Below, in pieces: positions 16,704 through 25,646 of a stretch of 64,000 nucleotides of DNA. The notes beneath the pieces were generated by a model. It had not been told where the DNA came from. It was given only the letters and a program-made list of their open reading frames with translations, and did not search any database. The stretch covers positions 1,798,001 to 1,862,000 of the forward strand of contig NZ_CP125781.1 in the NCBI RefSeq assembly GCF_030053895.1, read 5' to 3'. The position numbers and the translations under genes are program-made. The number at the start of each line of letters is the position of its first letter. The stretch's first letter is position 1. The stretch comes from Trabulsiella odontotermitis (GTDB lineage: Bacteria > Pseudomonadota > Gammaproteobacteria > Enterobacterales > Enterobacteriaceae).

Positions 16704-18986
16704 TTACATGGTCTGAGTGAAAGTACGAGTGATAACGTCCTGCTGCTGTTCTTTCGTCAGGGAGTTAAAACGTACTGCGTAGCCAGAAACACGGATGGTC
16801 AGCTGCGGATATTTTTCCGGGTGTTCCATCGCGTCGAGCAGCATTTCACGGTTCATCACGTTCACGTTCAGGTGCTGACCACCTTCGATGGACGCTTCGT
16901 GATGGAAGTAACCATCCATCAGACCGGCCAGGTTGGTTTTACGAACGTCGTCGTCTTTACCCAGTGCGTTCGGAACGATAGAGAAGGTGTAAGAGATACC
17001 ATCTTTCGCGTAAGCAAACGGCAGTTTTGCAACGGAAGTCAGAGAGGCAACAGCACCTTTCTGGTCACGGCCGTGCATCGGGTTAGCACCTGGTCCGAAC
17101 GGAGCGCCTGCGCGACGGCCATCCGGGGTGTTACCGGTTTTCTTACCATACACAACGTTAGAGGTGATGGTCAGAACAGACTGCGTCGGGATAGCGTTAC
17201 GGTAGGTATGCAGTTTCTGAATTTTCTTCATGAAACGTTCTACCAGGTCAACCGCCAGGTCATCTACGCGAGCATCGTTGTTACCAAACTGCGGGTATTC
17301 GCCTTCGATAGCGAAGTCGATAGCCAGGCCGTCTTCGTCACGAATCGGTTTAACTTTCGCATATTTGATAGCAGACAGGGAGTCAGCCGCAACGGACAGA
17401 CCTGCGATACCACACGCCATGGTGCGGATAACGTCACGGTCGTGCAACGCCATCAGAGAGGCCTCGTAGCTGTACTTATCATGCATGTAGTGAATGATGT
17501 TCAGCGCGGTGACGTACTGTTTAGCCAGCCAGTCCATGAAGTGATCCATACGATCCATCACTTCATCAAATTTCAGGACATCGCCTTTGATCGGTTCAGA
17601 TTTCGGACCAACCTGCATTTTCAGTTTTTCATCAACGCCGCCGTTGATAGCGTACAGCATGGTTTTCGCGAGGTTTGCACGCGCACCGAAGAACTGCATT
17701 TGCTTACCAACGATCATCGGGCTTACGCAGCATGCGATAGCGTAGTCGTCGTTGTTGAAGTCCGGACGCATCAGGTCATCGTTCTCATACTGCAGAGAAG
17801 AGGTATCGATAGACACTTTTGCGGCGAATTTTTTGAAGTTCAGCGGCAGTTTTTCAGACCACAGAACAGTGATGTTCGGCTCCGGTGACGGCCCCATGGT
17901 GTACAGGGTGTTCAGGAAACGGAAGCTGTTTTTGGTGACCAGCGTACGGCCGTCAACGCCCATACCGCCGATAGATTCCGTTGCCCAAATCGGGTCGCCA
18001 GAGAACAGTTCATCATATTCAGGAGTACGCAGGAAACGAACCATACGCAGTTTCATGACCAGGTGGTCAATCATTTCCTGAGCGTCTTTCTCAGTGATTT
18101 TGCCTGCTTTCAGGTCACGTTCAATGAACACGTCCAGGAAGGTGGACACGCGACCGAAGGACATTGCCGCACCGTTCTGAGACTTAACCGCAGCCAGGTA
18201 GCCGAAGTAGGTCCACTGAATAGCTTCCTGAGCGTTAGTTGCCGGCGCAGAGATATCGCAGCCATATTTCGCCGCCATCTCTTTGATCTGGCCCAGCGCG
18301 CGATGCTGTTCAGCAATTTCTTCACGCAGACGGATAGTGGCTTCCAGGTTTTCACCATTTTCCAGATCGCTCTGCAGAGACAAGAACTGTGCGTATTTGT
18401 CTTTCATCAGGAAATCGATACCGTACAGCGCGATACGGCGGTAGTCACCGATGATACGGCCACGGCCGTAAGCGTCAGGCAGACCAGTCAGAACACCGGA
18501 TTTACGGCAGTTCAGGATGTCTTTGGTATAAACATCGAATACACCCTGGTTATGGGTTTTACGGTATTCGGTGAAGATTTTTTTCAGCATCGGGTCCAGT
18601 TCGCGGTTATACGCTTTGCAGGAACCTTCAACCATTTTGATACCACCGAACGGGATGATTGCACGTTTCAGCGGGGCTTCAGTTTGCAGACCAACAATTT
18701 TCTCCAGCGCTTTGTTGATGTAGCCAGCGTCGTGAGAAGTAATGGTGGAAGCAACAGAGGTGTCAAAATCAACTGGCGCGTGAGTGCGGTTTTCCAGTTT
18801 AACGCCTTCCATCACGCGGTCCCACAGTTTAGTGGTCGCCTCGGTGGCACCGGCCAGGAAGGTTTCATCACCTTCATATGGGGTGTAGTTTTTCTGGATA
18901 AAGTCACGGACGTTAACGGCATTCTGCCATTCACCTTTCGCGAAACCTTCCCACGCAGTGGCTAACTTTTCATTAAGCTCGGACAT
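16704..18986 (-). CDS. pflB: Formate acetyltransferase (pyruvate formate-lyase)
   Basis: At 760 residues this matches E. coli PflB. The catalytic cysteine pair is visible in DDYAIACCVSPM, and the glycyl-radical site in IRVSGYAVRFNSLT near the C-terminus. The enzyme converts pyruvate and CoA to acetyl-CoA and formate in mixed-acid fermentation. It lies 51 bases downstream of focA and upstream of its activase pflA. Codon use is strongly biased to preferred codons, as expected for one of the most abundant anaerobic proteins, and this bias creates a long spurious antisense frame. Confidence 0.99.
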   Translation of the reverse strand: MSELNEKLATAWEGFAKGEWQNAVNVRDFIQKNYTPYEGDETFLAGATEATTKLWDRVMEGVKLENRTHAPVDFDTSVASTITSHDAGYINKALEKIVGLQTEAPLKRAIIPFGGIKMVEGSCKAYNRELDPMLKKIFTEYRKTHNQGVFDVYTKDILNCRKSGVLTGLPDAYGRGRIIGDYRRIALYGIDFLMKDKYAQFLSLQSDLENGENLEATIRLREEIAEQHRALGQIKEMAAKYGCDISAPATNAQEAIQWTYFGYLAAVKSQNGAAMSFGRVSTFLDVFIERDLKAGKITEKDAQEMIDHLVMKLRMVRFLRTPEYDELFSGDPIWATESIGGMGVDGRTLVTKNSFRFLNTLYTMGPSPEPNITVLWSEKLPLNFKKFAAKVSIDTSSLQYENDDLMRPDFNNDDYAIACCVSPMIVGKQMQFFGARANLAKTMLYAINGGVDEKLKMQVGPKSEPIKGDVLKFDEVMDRMDHFMDWLAKQYVTALNIIHYMHDKYSYEASLMALHDRDVIRTMACGIAGLSVAADSLSAIKYAKVKPIRDEDGLAIDFAIEGEYPQFGNNDARVDDLAVDLVERFMKKIQKLHTYRNAIPTQSVLTITSNVVYGKKTGNTPDGRRAGAPFGPGANPMHGRDQKGAVASLTSVAKLPFAYAKDGISYTFSIVPNALGKDDDVRKTNLAGLMDGYFHHEASIEGGQHLNVNVMNREMLLDAMEHPEKYPQLTIRVSGYAVRFNSLTKEQQQDVITRTFTQTM

Positions 18987-19037
18987 GTAACACCTACCTT
19001 CTTAAGTGGATTTTTTATTTACTGCCTGAGAAAACCA

Positions 19038-19898
19038 TCAGCAATGATGATCGTCACCACGCAGGTAAATGACCCAGTATGTCAACCCAACTAACAAACC
19101 CCCGCCAATAATGTTACCGATAGTCACCGGAATCAGGTTATCAGTGATGAAGTTTATAACAGTCAGATGAGAAAAACTGTCAGGAGTTGAACCAATCGCG
19201 GTCCAGAACTCCGGGCTTCCAAAGTGTTTGATCACGATACCCATCGGGATCATAAACATGTTTGCAATGCTGTGCTCGAAGCCGCTGGCGACAAACATCG
19301 CCACGGGCAATACCATAATCATGGCTTTATCCATCAGGCTGCGACCGGAGTAGCTCATCCAGACCGCAAGGCAAACCATCAGGTTGGCCAGGATACCCAG
19401 GCAAACGGCTTCAATAAAAGTATGGTGCATTTTGTGGTCGGCGGTTTGAAGAACGTTAAGTCCCCAGCCGCCATTCGCGACCATATATTCACCGGACAAC
19501 CACATCAACAGAACAAAGAGCAGGCAGCCAATCAGGTTACCTACATAAACGTTGAGCCAGTTGAGTGCCAGTTGGCCCCAGGTGATCCTTCCACTTGCTT
19601 TTGCAACAACGATAAGGACCGTTGAGGTGAAGAGGTCAGCGCCGCAGATGACGCAAAGAATCAGGCCGAGTGAGAAGCAAATACCCCCGATCAGTTTGGC
19701 AATGCCAAAGGGCATCGTGGCGGTGCCGGTCGTCGCGGTGATATAAAAGACAAAAGCAATGGAGATGAATACGCCCGCAGTAATTGCCAGATAAAGGGTT
19801 TTCAGCGGTTGTTTGGTGGCTTTATAGACACCTGCTTCTTCAGCGACTTTCGCCATTGCTGCAGGAAGTAATAGATCAAAAGGGTTGTCAGCTTTCAC
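19038..19898 (-). CDS. focA: Formate channel FocA
   Basis: The start is a GTG (GTG AAA GCT GAC AAC), with a GAGAG ribosome site about seven bases upstream; this gives 286 residues beginning (V/M)KADNPFDLL, as in E. coli. A longer in-frame ORF to an upstream ATG has no family similarity. Six membrane segments and the FNT-family signatures (for example GADLFTSTVL and GFEHSIANMF, with the pore His in the latter) identify a pentameric formate/nitrite transporter. It moves formate made by PflB in and out of the cell. It is first in the focA-pflB operon. Confidence 0.97.
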   Translation of the reverse strand: MKADNPFDLLLPAAMAKVAEEAGVYKATKQPLKTLYLAITAGVFISIAFVFYITATTGTATMPFGIAKLIGGICFSLGLILCVICGADLFTSTVLIVVAKASGRITWGQLALNWLNVYVGNLIGCLLFVLLMWLSGEYMVANGGWGLNVLQTADHKMHHTFIEAVCLGILANLMVCLAVWMSYSGRSLMDKAMIMVLPVAMFVASGFEHSIANMFMIPMGIVIKHFGSPEFWTAIGSTPDSFSHLTVINFITDNLIPVTIGNIIGGGLLVGLTYWVIYLRGDDHHC

Positions 19899-20222
19899 AC
19901 TAACTCTCTCTTTATTAAGTCGGCGACGAGATACTAACAAAGCATTATAGAAGAGAATTTGATGTAGATCATATCTCGCCTGGCTTATAGGCCCGTAAAA
20001 CGCATGGTTTTCCAGCAAATACGGCGTAACTGTTTGATTATCCAAATAAAAATAAATTTTAAAAATTACTAATACAGTTGAATTTTTTCTTCACTCCTTG
20101 CTGAATCGGTTAATTAAAATGGAGTAAATACCCTTTTATTTAACATTGCAGGTGATGTAATGAAAATATATTTCACCCGTATTTAACTTTATTATCACAT
20201 TTATACTGATAAACAAGAAAAT
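19899..20222 (-). promoter_or_regulatory. focA-pfl promoter region
   Basis: This AT-rich 324-base stretch between the ycaO terminator and focA has no gene. In E. coli the pfl operon is read from several promoters here and inside focA under FNR, ArcA and IHF control. An FNR-like box is visible at 19959-19972. I did not assign individual start sites. Confidence 0.6.
19959..19972. promoter_or_regulatory. FNR-like box upstream of focA
   Basis: TTGATGTAGATCAT matches TTGAT-N4-ATCAA except for the last base and lies about 60-74 bases upstream of the focA start. FNR activation of focA-pfl is established in E. coli. The placement here is by motif only. Confidence 0.6.
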
Positions 20223-20249
20223 AAAAAAAGGGGCCTGTTAACAGGCCCC
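20223..20249 (-). terminator. Intrinsic terminator of ycaO
   Basis: The perfect palindrome GGGGCCTG TTAA CAGGCCCC (20230-20249) is followed on the minus strand by seven U residues. It insulates ycaO from the downstream focA promoters. Confidence 0.9.
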
Positions 20250-20296
20250 GTAATATATAGCAGAGAAATCGCTACGCCTACCAATAATGCAGCTTT

Positions 20297-22063
20297 TTAA
20301 TGCTGTTTAGCCCACCAGGCGGCTTTGGCGCGCTGAAGTTTCTCATAGGCCTGCAGTAACGTCTGATGCGCAGGGAAGGCATGCAGATCGCCATCGACCG
20401 GCGGTAAACCGTAGAAGGGGGCTTCACCGCTCAGGGCTGCGCTGGCCGCTTCCACCGCTGCTGCGCCGTACATCCGCACGAAAGCGTTCAGGTACTGCAG
20501 CGGTTGACGCTCTTCTTCCTGTGCGAGCAGCAGCAGGGTCTGCAGGCAGCGATAGTAATTCGCCCGTTCAGCGCTAAAGATGGAGGCGTTAAATTCCATC
20601 GTCCACTCGGTCCAGATCAGCGCCTGCTCCAGGTCGCCGCCCGCCAGCGCCAGCATCGCTTTCAGCTCGCCGATGCGCAGCGTGTACCAGCCGTTGTCTT
20701 TACCGGTCGCCAGGCCCAGCAGCTCACGAACGCGGGTAAAGTCGTCGTGACCTTCTTCATCAAGCTGTTCAATCAGCGCCAGGTATTCTTCTTTTTCCCA
20801 CTCGCTACCCGGCAACGCCAGCAGGGTTTCGCGCAGATGACTGCCCATGTTGTTGTTCGCCAGCCACAGATCTTCCGCCGGATAGATATCGGACATGCCC
20901 GGCACCAGAATGCGGCAGGCATAAACGCCCAGATGTTCATAATCGGCGATGTACACTTCTTTCCCTTCAGCCTGGAAAATAGCCATCAGCGTAGCGAACT
21001 CTTCCTGTGTCGTGCCGGAGAAGTTCCAGTCAACGAATGGATAGTCGGCATCCTGTTTAAACATATCCCAGGAGATAAGGCCGCTGGAGTCGATGAAATG
21101 GGTTTCCAGGTTGGCGTGTTCCGCCACTTCTTCGTCATCAAAGGTTGGCGGCGTGAAGACATCGAGATCTTTCAGGCTACGGCCCTGCAGCAGTTCAGTG
21201 ACGGTACGCTCCAGCGCCACGCCAAAATCCGGGTGTGCGCCAAACGAGGCAAAACAGGTGCCGTTTGCCGGGTTGAACAGCACGACGCAGATGACCGGGT
21301 ATTTGCCGCCCAGCGAGCCATCGTAAGCAAAGATCGGGAAACCTTCGGCTTCCAGTTTGTTGATGGCTTCCACCACGCCAGGATAGCGCGCCATCACGTC
21401 TTGCGGAATTTCCGGCAGGCTGATGCTTTCCGCAATAATGCGATTTTTGATATGGCGTTCGAATACTTCAGACAGCCCCTGAACCCGCGCTTCATCTGCG
21501 GTGTTGCCTGCGGACATGCCGTTAGAAACATACAGGTTACCGACGATGTTCATCGGGATATAAATCGTCTGGTTATCAGACTGGCGGGTGAATGGCAGAC
21601 CGCAGATGCCACGCGCGTCGTTACCGGACTGTAAATCGACCAGCATGCTGGCGGTCAGTTGATTGTCCGGATCGTAAAAGGCACGCAGACGCGGGTCGAG
21701 CAGACCTTCCGGCACCTCATCGTCGTCGGTCAGCGGGAACCATTTTTCGTTGGGATAGTGAACGAAAGGACCATTGGCAAGGGTTTCGCCCAGCCAGAAG
21801 TCGGCAAAGAAATAGTTAGTGGAGAGACGCTCAAAATATTCACCGAGGGCGGACGCGAGAGCGGCTTTTTTCGTCGCCCCTTTACCGTTAGTGAAGCACA
21901 GGGCGCACTCTTTGTCGCGAATGTGCACGGACCAGACGTGCGGTACCGGATTCAGCCACGAGGCCTCTTCAATGTCAAAGCCCAGATCGAGCAGTTTTTG
22001 CTGAAAGCGAGCGATGGAATCTTCCAGCGCGGCATCTTTGCCGGGAATAAATGTTTGAGTCAT
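20297..22063 (-). CDS. ycaO: YcaO, ribosomal protein S12 beta-methylthiolation accessory factor
   Basis: From MTQTFIPGKDAALEDSI the protein has 588 residues. It is the founding YcaO-domain protein; the ATP-binding YcaO fold occupies roughly residues 60-400 (for example GKGATKKAALASALGEYFER and EVFERHIKNRIIAES), followed by a helical, tetratricopeptide-like C-terminal region. It has no C-terminal PxPxP motif and no E1-like partner gene nearby, unlike azoline-forming YcaO enzymes. In E. coli it assists RimO in modifying S12. It sits upstream of focA on the same strand with its own terminator. The start is three codons inside the longest frame. Confidence 0.95.
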   Translation of the reverse strand: MTQTFIPGKDAALEDSIARFQQKLLDLGFDIEEASWLNPVPHVWSVHIRDKECALCFTNGKGATKKAALASALGEYFERLSTNYFFADFWLGETLANGPFVHYPNEKWFPLTDDDEVPEGLLDPRLRAFYDPDNQLTASMLVDLQSGNDARGICGLPFTRQSDNQTIYIPMNIVGNLYVSNGMSAGNTADEARVQGLSEVFERHIKNRIIAESISLPEIPQDVMARYPGVVEAINKLEAEGFPIFAYDGSLGGKYPVICVVLFNPANGTCFASFGAHPDFGVALERTVTELLQGRSLKDLDVFTPPTFDDEEVAEHANLETHFIDSSGLISWDMFKQDADYPFVDWNFSGTTQEEFATLMAIFQAEGKEVYIADYEHLGVYACRILVPGMSDIYPAEDLWLANNNMGSHLRETLLALPGSEWEKEEYLALIEQLDEEGHDDFTRVRELLGLATGKDNGWYTLRIGELKAMLALAGGDLEQALIWTEWTMEFNASIFSAERANYYRCLQTLLLLAQEEERQPLQYLNAFVRMYGAAAVEAASAALSGEAPFYGLPPVDGDLHAFPAHQTLLQAYEKLQRAKAAWWAKQH

Positions 22064-22199
22064 GGCGATCACTTAGTTCGTACGTAAAGCGCGCAATGAT
22101 ACGGGTTTTGCCTGACAGGCGCTATCTTCGCGGCGCTACCGACGAAAATAAACAACCAGGCTACGCTTAACAGCAATCACAGGCGAGACGGGAGAGAAA

Positions 22200-22892
22200 A
22201 TGAAAGCATTTGACTGGCAAAGAATGGCGCTGGACAAAGTGCCGTTCGACTTTCTCTGGGAAGTGGCGTTGCGCAGCGTCTATACCTTCATACTGGTGTT
22301 TATCTTCCTCAAAATCACCGGTCGGCGCGGCGTTCGCCAGATGTCGTTGTTTGAAGTGTTGATCATCCTGACACTGGGGTCGGCGGCGGGGGACGTGGCG
22401 TTTTATGACGACGTCCCGATGCTGCCGGTGCTGGTGGTGTTTGTTTCTCTGGCGTTGCTGTACCGGCTGGTGATGTGGCTGATGTCGCGCAGCGAAAAAC
22501 TGGAGGATTTGCTGGAAGGGAAACCGGTGGTCGTCATCGAAAACGGACAACTGGCGTGGGAAAAACTGAACGCCGAAAATTTAACCGAATTTGAGTTCTT
22601 CATGGAACTGCGGCTGCGTGGTGTCGAGCAACTAGGGCAGGTTCGCCTGGCGATCATGGAAACCAACGGCCAGGTTAGTGTCTATTACTACCCTGACGAT
22701 GAGGTAAAAAAAGGTCTGACGATTTTGCCGGAATACTGCAATGAGCGGTTTACCGTCATGCCCGAACAGAATGACTACGCCTGTGTACGTTGCAGCGCCG
22801 TCCGGCAAATGTACGCCGGTGATAAGCTGGTATGCCCACGCTGCGGACATCCGGAATGGTCGAAGGCGAGTAAAGCTGTTCGGGTGACCTGA
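22200..22892 (+). CDS. ycaP: DUF421 inner-membrane protein YcaP with C-terminal zinc ribbon
   Basis: This 230-residue protein has about three hydrophobic segments in the first 95 residues (for example SVYTFILVFIFLK and LPVLVVFVSLALLYRLVMWL) and then the cytoplasmic DUF421 domain (GKPVVVIENGQL, EFFMELRLRGVEQLGQVR). The tail has two CxxC pairs, C195/C198 and C212/C215, spaced like a zinc ribbon. Function is unknown. It is divergent from ycaO (136-base gap) and 163 bases upstream of serC. Confidence 0.9.
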   Translation: MKAFDWQRMALDKVPFDFLWEVALRSVYTFILVFIFLKITGRRGVRQMSLFEVLIILTLGSAAGDVAFYDDVPMLPVLVVFVSLALLYRLVMWLMSRSEKLEDLLEGKPVVVIENGQLAWEKLNAENLTEFEFFMELRLRGVEQLGQVRLAIMETNGQVSVYYYPDDEVKKGLTILPEYCNERFTVMPEQNDYACVRCSAVRQMYAGDKLVCPRCGHPEWSKASKAVRVT

Positions 22893-23055
22893 TAGCCATT
22901 TTGTCGGTTTTTTACCACCGGGCTGGTGGATCCTGTTGTGTGAAGCCGGCCACATTTCCCCGACCATCGCTATTAGCCATTGCGGCGCGTGTCACTGAAT
23001 GATAAAACCGATATCCACAGGATTTTTTTATGGCAAATTAGCGTGGTGAGGGGAA

Positions 23056-24141
23056 ATGAGTCAGGTCTACAATTTTAGCTCTGGTCCGGCAATGTTACCG
23101 GCCGAGGTACTTAAACAGGCGCAACAGGAACTGTGTGACTGGCAAGGCTTAGGTACATCGGTGATGGAAGTCAGCCATCGCGGAAAAGAATTTATTCAGG
23201 TCGCGGAAGAGGCAGAAAAGGATTTTCGCGATCTGCTGAACATCCCCTCCAGTTATAAAGTTTTGTTCTGTCACGGCGGCGGCCGCGGGCAGTTTGCCGG
23301 TATTCCGCTGAACCTGCTGGGTGATAAAACCACTGCGGACTACGTTGATGCAGGCTACTGGGCGGCAAGCGCTGTCAAAGAAGCGAAGAAATACTGCACG
23401 CCGAATGTCATTGATGCCAAAGTGACCGTTGATGGTCTGCGCGCCGTGAAGCCAATGCGTGAATGGCAGCTCAGCGATAACGCCGCCTATCTGCATTATT
23501 GTCCGAATGAAACCATTGATGGCATCGCCATTCATGAAACGCCTGACTTCGGTAACGCCATCGTCACGGCGGATTTCTCTTCTTCTATTCTGTCTCATCC
23601 GCTTGATGTGAGCCGCTATGGCGCCATCTATGCGGGGGCGCAGAAAAACATTGGCCCGGCGGGGCTGACGCTGGTGATCGTGCGGGAAGATCTGCTGGGC
23701 AAAGCGCAGACCGCATGCCCGTCGATCCTCGACTACACCGTGCTCAGCAACAATGACTCTATGTTCAACACGCCGCCGACCTTTGCCTGGTATCTGGCGG
23801 GGCTGGTGTTCAAATGGTTGAAAAAGCAGGGCGGTGTTGCGGCGATGAACAGCATCAACCAGCAAAAAGCGGAACTGCTGTACAGCATCATTGACCGCAG
23901 CGATTTTTACCGCAACGACGTGTCACCCGCTAACCGTTCGCGCATGAACATTCCGTTCCAGCTCGCCGACAGCGCGCTCGACAAACTGTTCCTTGAGGAG
24001 TCGTTTGCTGCAGGCCTTCACGCGCTGAAAGGTCACCGTGTCGTGGGCGGTATGCGTGCCTCTATTTATAACGCGATGCCGCTGGAAGGCGTAAAAGCGC
24101 TGACCGACTTCATGCAGGATTTCGAACGTCGTCGCGGTTAA
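23056..24141 (+). CDS. serC: Phosphoserine/phosphohydroxythreonine aminotransferase
   Basis: This 361-residue PLP enzyme of the class V fold is one residue shorter than E. coli SerC, owing to a small deletion near residue 173. The PLP lysine is K197 in GAQKNIGPAG. It makes 3-phosphoserine for serine synthesis and 4-phosphohydroxythreonine for pyridoxal phosphate synthesis. It is cotranscribed with aroA, as in other enterobacteria, with a terminator-like attenuator between the two. Ribosome site: GAGGGGA before the ATG. Confidence 0.98.
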   Translation: MSQVYNFSSGPAMLPAEVLKQAQQELCDWQGLGTSVMEVSHRGKEFIQVAEEAEKDFRDLLNIPSSYKVLFCHGGGRGQFAGIPLNLLGDKTTADYVDAGYWAASAVKEAKKYCTPNVIDAKVTVDGLRAVKPMREWQLSDNAAYLHYCPNETIDGIAIHETPDFGNAIVTADFSSSILSHPLDVSRYGAIYAGAQKNIGPAGLTLVIVREDLLGKAQTACPSILDYTVLSNNDSMFNTPPTFAWYLAGLVFKWLKKQGGVAAMNSINQQKAELLYSIIDRSDFYRNDVSPANRSRMNIPFQLADSALDKLFLEESFAAGLHALKGHRVVGGMRASIYNAMPLEGVKALTDFMQDFERRRG

Positions 24142-24158
24142 CCGGACTGCCTTTTCAC

Positions 24159-24184
24159 CCCCGTAGCCTCGCTGCGGGGTTTTT
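24159..24184 (+). terminator. Intercistronic attenuator between serC and aroA
   Basis: A GC-rich hairpin (CCCCG / CGGGG arms with an AGC / GCT inner stem) is followed by TTTTT, 18 bases after serC and 30 before aroA. In E. coli this position holds a partial terminator that reduces but does not abolish aroA expression from the serC promoter. Confidence 0.8.
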
Positions 24185-24212
24185 ATTGACCTGTTTTTGA
24201 GAGTTGAGTTTC

Positions 24213-25499
24213 ATGGAATCCCTGACGTTACAACCCATCGCGCGGGTGGATGGCACCATCAATCTGCCAGGTTCGAAAAGCGTTTCGAATCGCGCCTTGC
24301 TGCTGGCTGCATTAGCCAATGGCACCACCGTGCTGACCAATTTGCTGGACAGCGACGACGTGCGCCACATGCTGAATGCCCTGAGTGCGCTGGGAGTTCA
24401 TTACACGCTTTCTGCTGACCGTACCCGCTGCGAAGTAACGGGCAACGGTGGACCATTGCGAACCGATCGCGCGCTGGAGCTTTTTCTCGGTAATGCCGGA
24501 ACGGCGATGCGCCCGCTGGCGGCCGCGCTCTGTCTGGGGTGCCACGACGCGGTAGTGCTGACTGGCGAACCGCGCATGAAAGAGCGCCCGATTGGTCATC
24601 TGGTTGATGCACTGCGCCAGGGCGGGGCGGAGATCGACTATCTCGAACAAGAAAATTATCCGCCGCTGCGCCTGCGCGGTGGCTTCACTGGCGGTAACGT
24701 TGAGGTTGACGGTAGCGTTTCCAGCCAGTTCCTGACGGCGTTACTGATGACGGCACCGCTGGCGCCACAGGACACGACCATCACTATTAAAGGTGAACTG
24801 GTCTCGAAACCGTACATCGATATCACGCTGCACCTGATGAAAACCTTCGGCGTGGAGGTTGAAAACCAGAATTATCAGCGCTTTGTTGTGCGCGGCGGGC
24901 AACAATATCAATCTCCGGGCGCATATCTGGTGGAGGGCGATGCGTCCTCTGCGTCCTATTTTCTTGCTGCTGCCGCCATCAAAGGCGGAACGGTGAAAGT
25001 CACCGGCATTGGCCGCAACAGTGTGCAGGGTGATATCCGTTTCGCTGACGTGCTGGAAAAAATGGGCGCTACTATCACCTGGGGGGATGATTTCATTCTC
25101 TGCACGCGAGGCGAGCTGCACGCCATTGATATGGATATGAACCATATTCCGGATGCGGCGATGACCATCGCCACTACAGCGTTGTTTGCCAATGGCACGA
25201 CGACGCTGCGCAACATTTATAACTGGCGCGTGAAGGAAACGGATCGCCTGTATGCGATGGCAACGGAGCTGCGCAAGGTGGGTGCCGAAGTGGAAGAGGG
25301 CGAGGATTATATTCGCGTGACGCCACCGGTTGAACTGACTTTCGCCGAGATTGGCACCTATAACGATCATCGTATGGCGATGTGTTTCTCGCTGGTGGCG
25401 TTGTCCGATACGCCGGTCACCATTCTCGATCCGAAATGTACCGCCAAGACCTTCCCGGACTACTTCGACCAGCTGGCGCGTATCAGTACGCCAGCGTAA
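24213..25499 (+). CDS. aroA: 5-enolpyruvylshikimate-3-phosphate synthase
   Basis: From MESLTLQPIARVDG the enzyme has 428 residues, one more than E. coli, from an inserted residue near GCHDAVVL. It shows LPGSKSVSNR (residues 18-27) and the active-site loop GNAGTAMRP at 93-101, with Gly96 and Pro101 as in sensitive class I enzymes. It condenses shikimate-3-phosphate with phosphoenolpyruvate in aromatic amino acid synthesis. It is second in the serC-aroA operon and ends with a palindromic terminator. Three extra in-frame codons upstream (MSF) are not used. Confidence 0.98.
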   Translation: MESLTLQPIARVDGTINLPGSKSVSNRALLLAALANGTTVLTNLLDSDDVRHMLNALSALGVHYTLSADRTRCEVTGNGGPLRTDRALELFLGNAGTAMRPLAAALCLGCHDAVVLTGEPRMKERPIGHLVDALRQGGAEIDYLEQENYPPLRLRGGFTGGNVEVDGSVSSQFLTALLMTAPLAPQDTTITIKGELVSKPYIDITLHLMKTFGVEVENQNYQRFVVRGGQQYQSPGAYLVEGDASSASYFLAAAAIKGGTVKVTGIGRNSVQGDIRFADVLEKMGATITWGDDFILCTRGELHAIDMDMNHIPDAAMTIATTALFANGTTTLRNIYNWRVKETDRLYAMATELRKVGAEVEEGEDYIRVTPPVELTFAEIGTYNDHRMAMCFSLVALSDTPVTILDPKCTAKTFPDYFDQLARISTPA

Positions 25500-25515
25500 T
25501 CGCTCCCTCCCTCAG

Positions 25516-25540
25516 CGCCGACCCTAGGGTCGGCGTTTTC
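25516..25540 (+). terminator. Intrinsic terminator of aroA
   Basis: CGCCGACCCTAGGGTCGGCG is a perfect 20-base palindrome followed by TTTTC, 17 bases after the aroA stop. A shorter stem with a four-base loop would form in RNA. Confidence 0.85.
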
Positions 25541-25646
25541 ATGTCTGCTTCTGAACTTTTTTGCCTCTTCGCCGGGTGCTATCTTCACCGCTGTTTCAAC
25601 CTGTTGATTTATATATTTTAATTATGGTTATCAGTGGATGATATAT

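Noticed and set aside
16599..17888. 429-codon open frame antisense to pflB
   Set aside because: Composition is a shadow of pflB codons and there is no start signal or family match.
20504..21634. 376-codon open frame antisense to ycaO
   Set aside because: Shadow of ycaO; no ribosome site and no recognisable motif.
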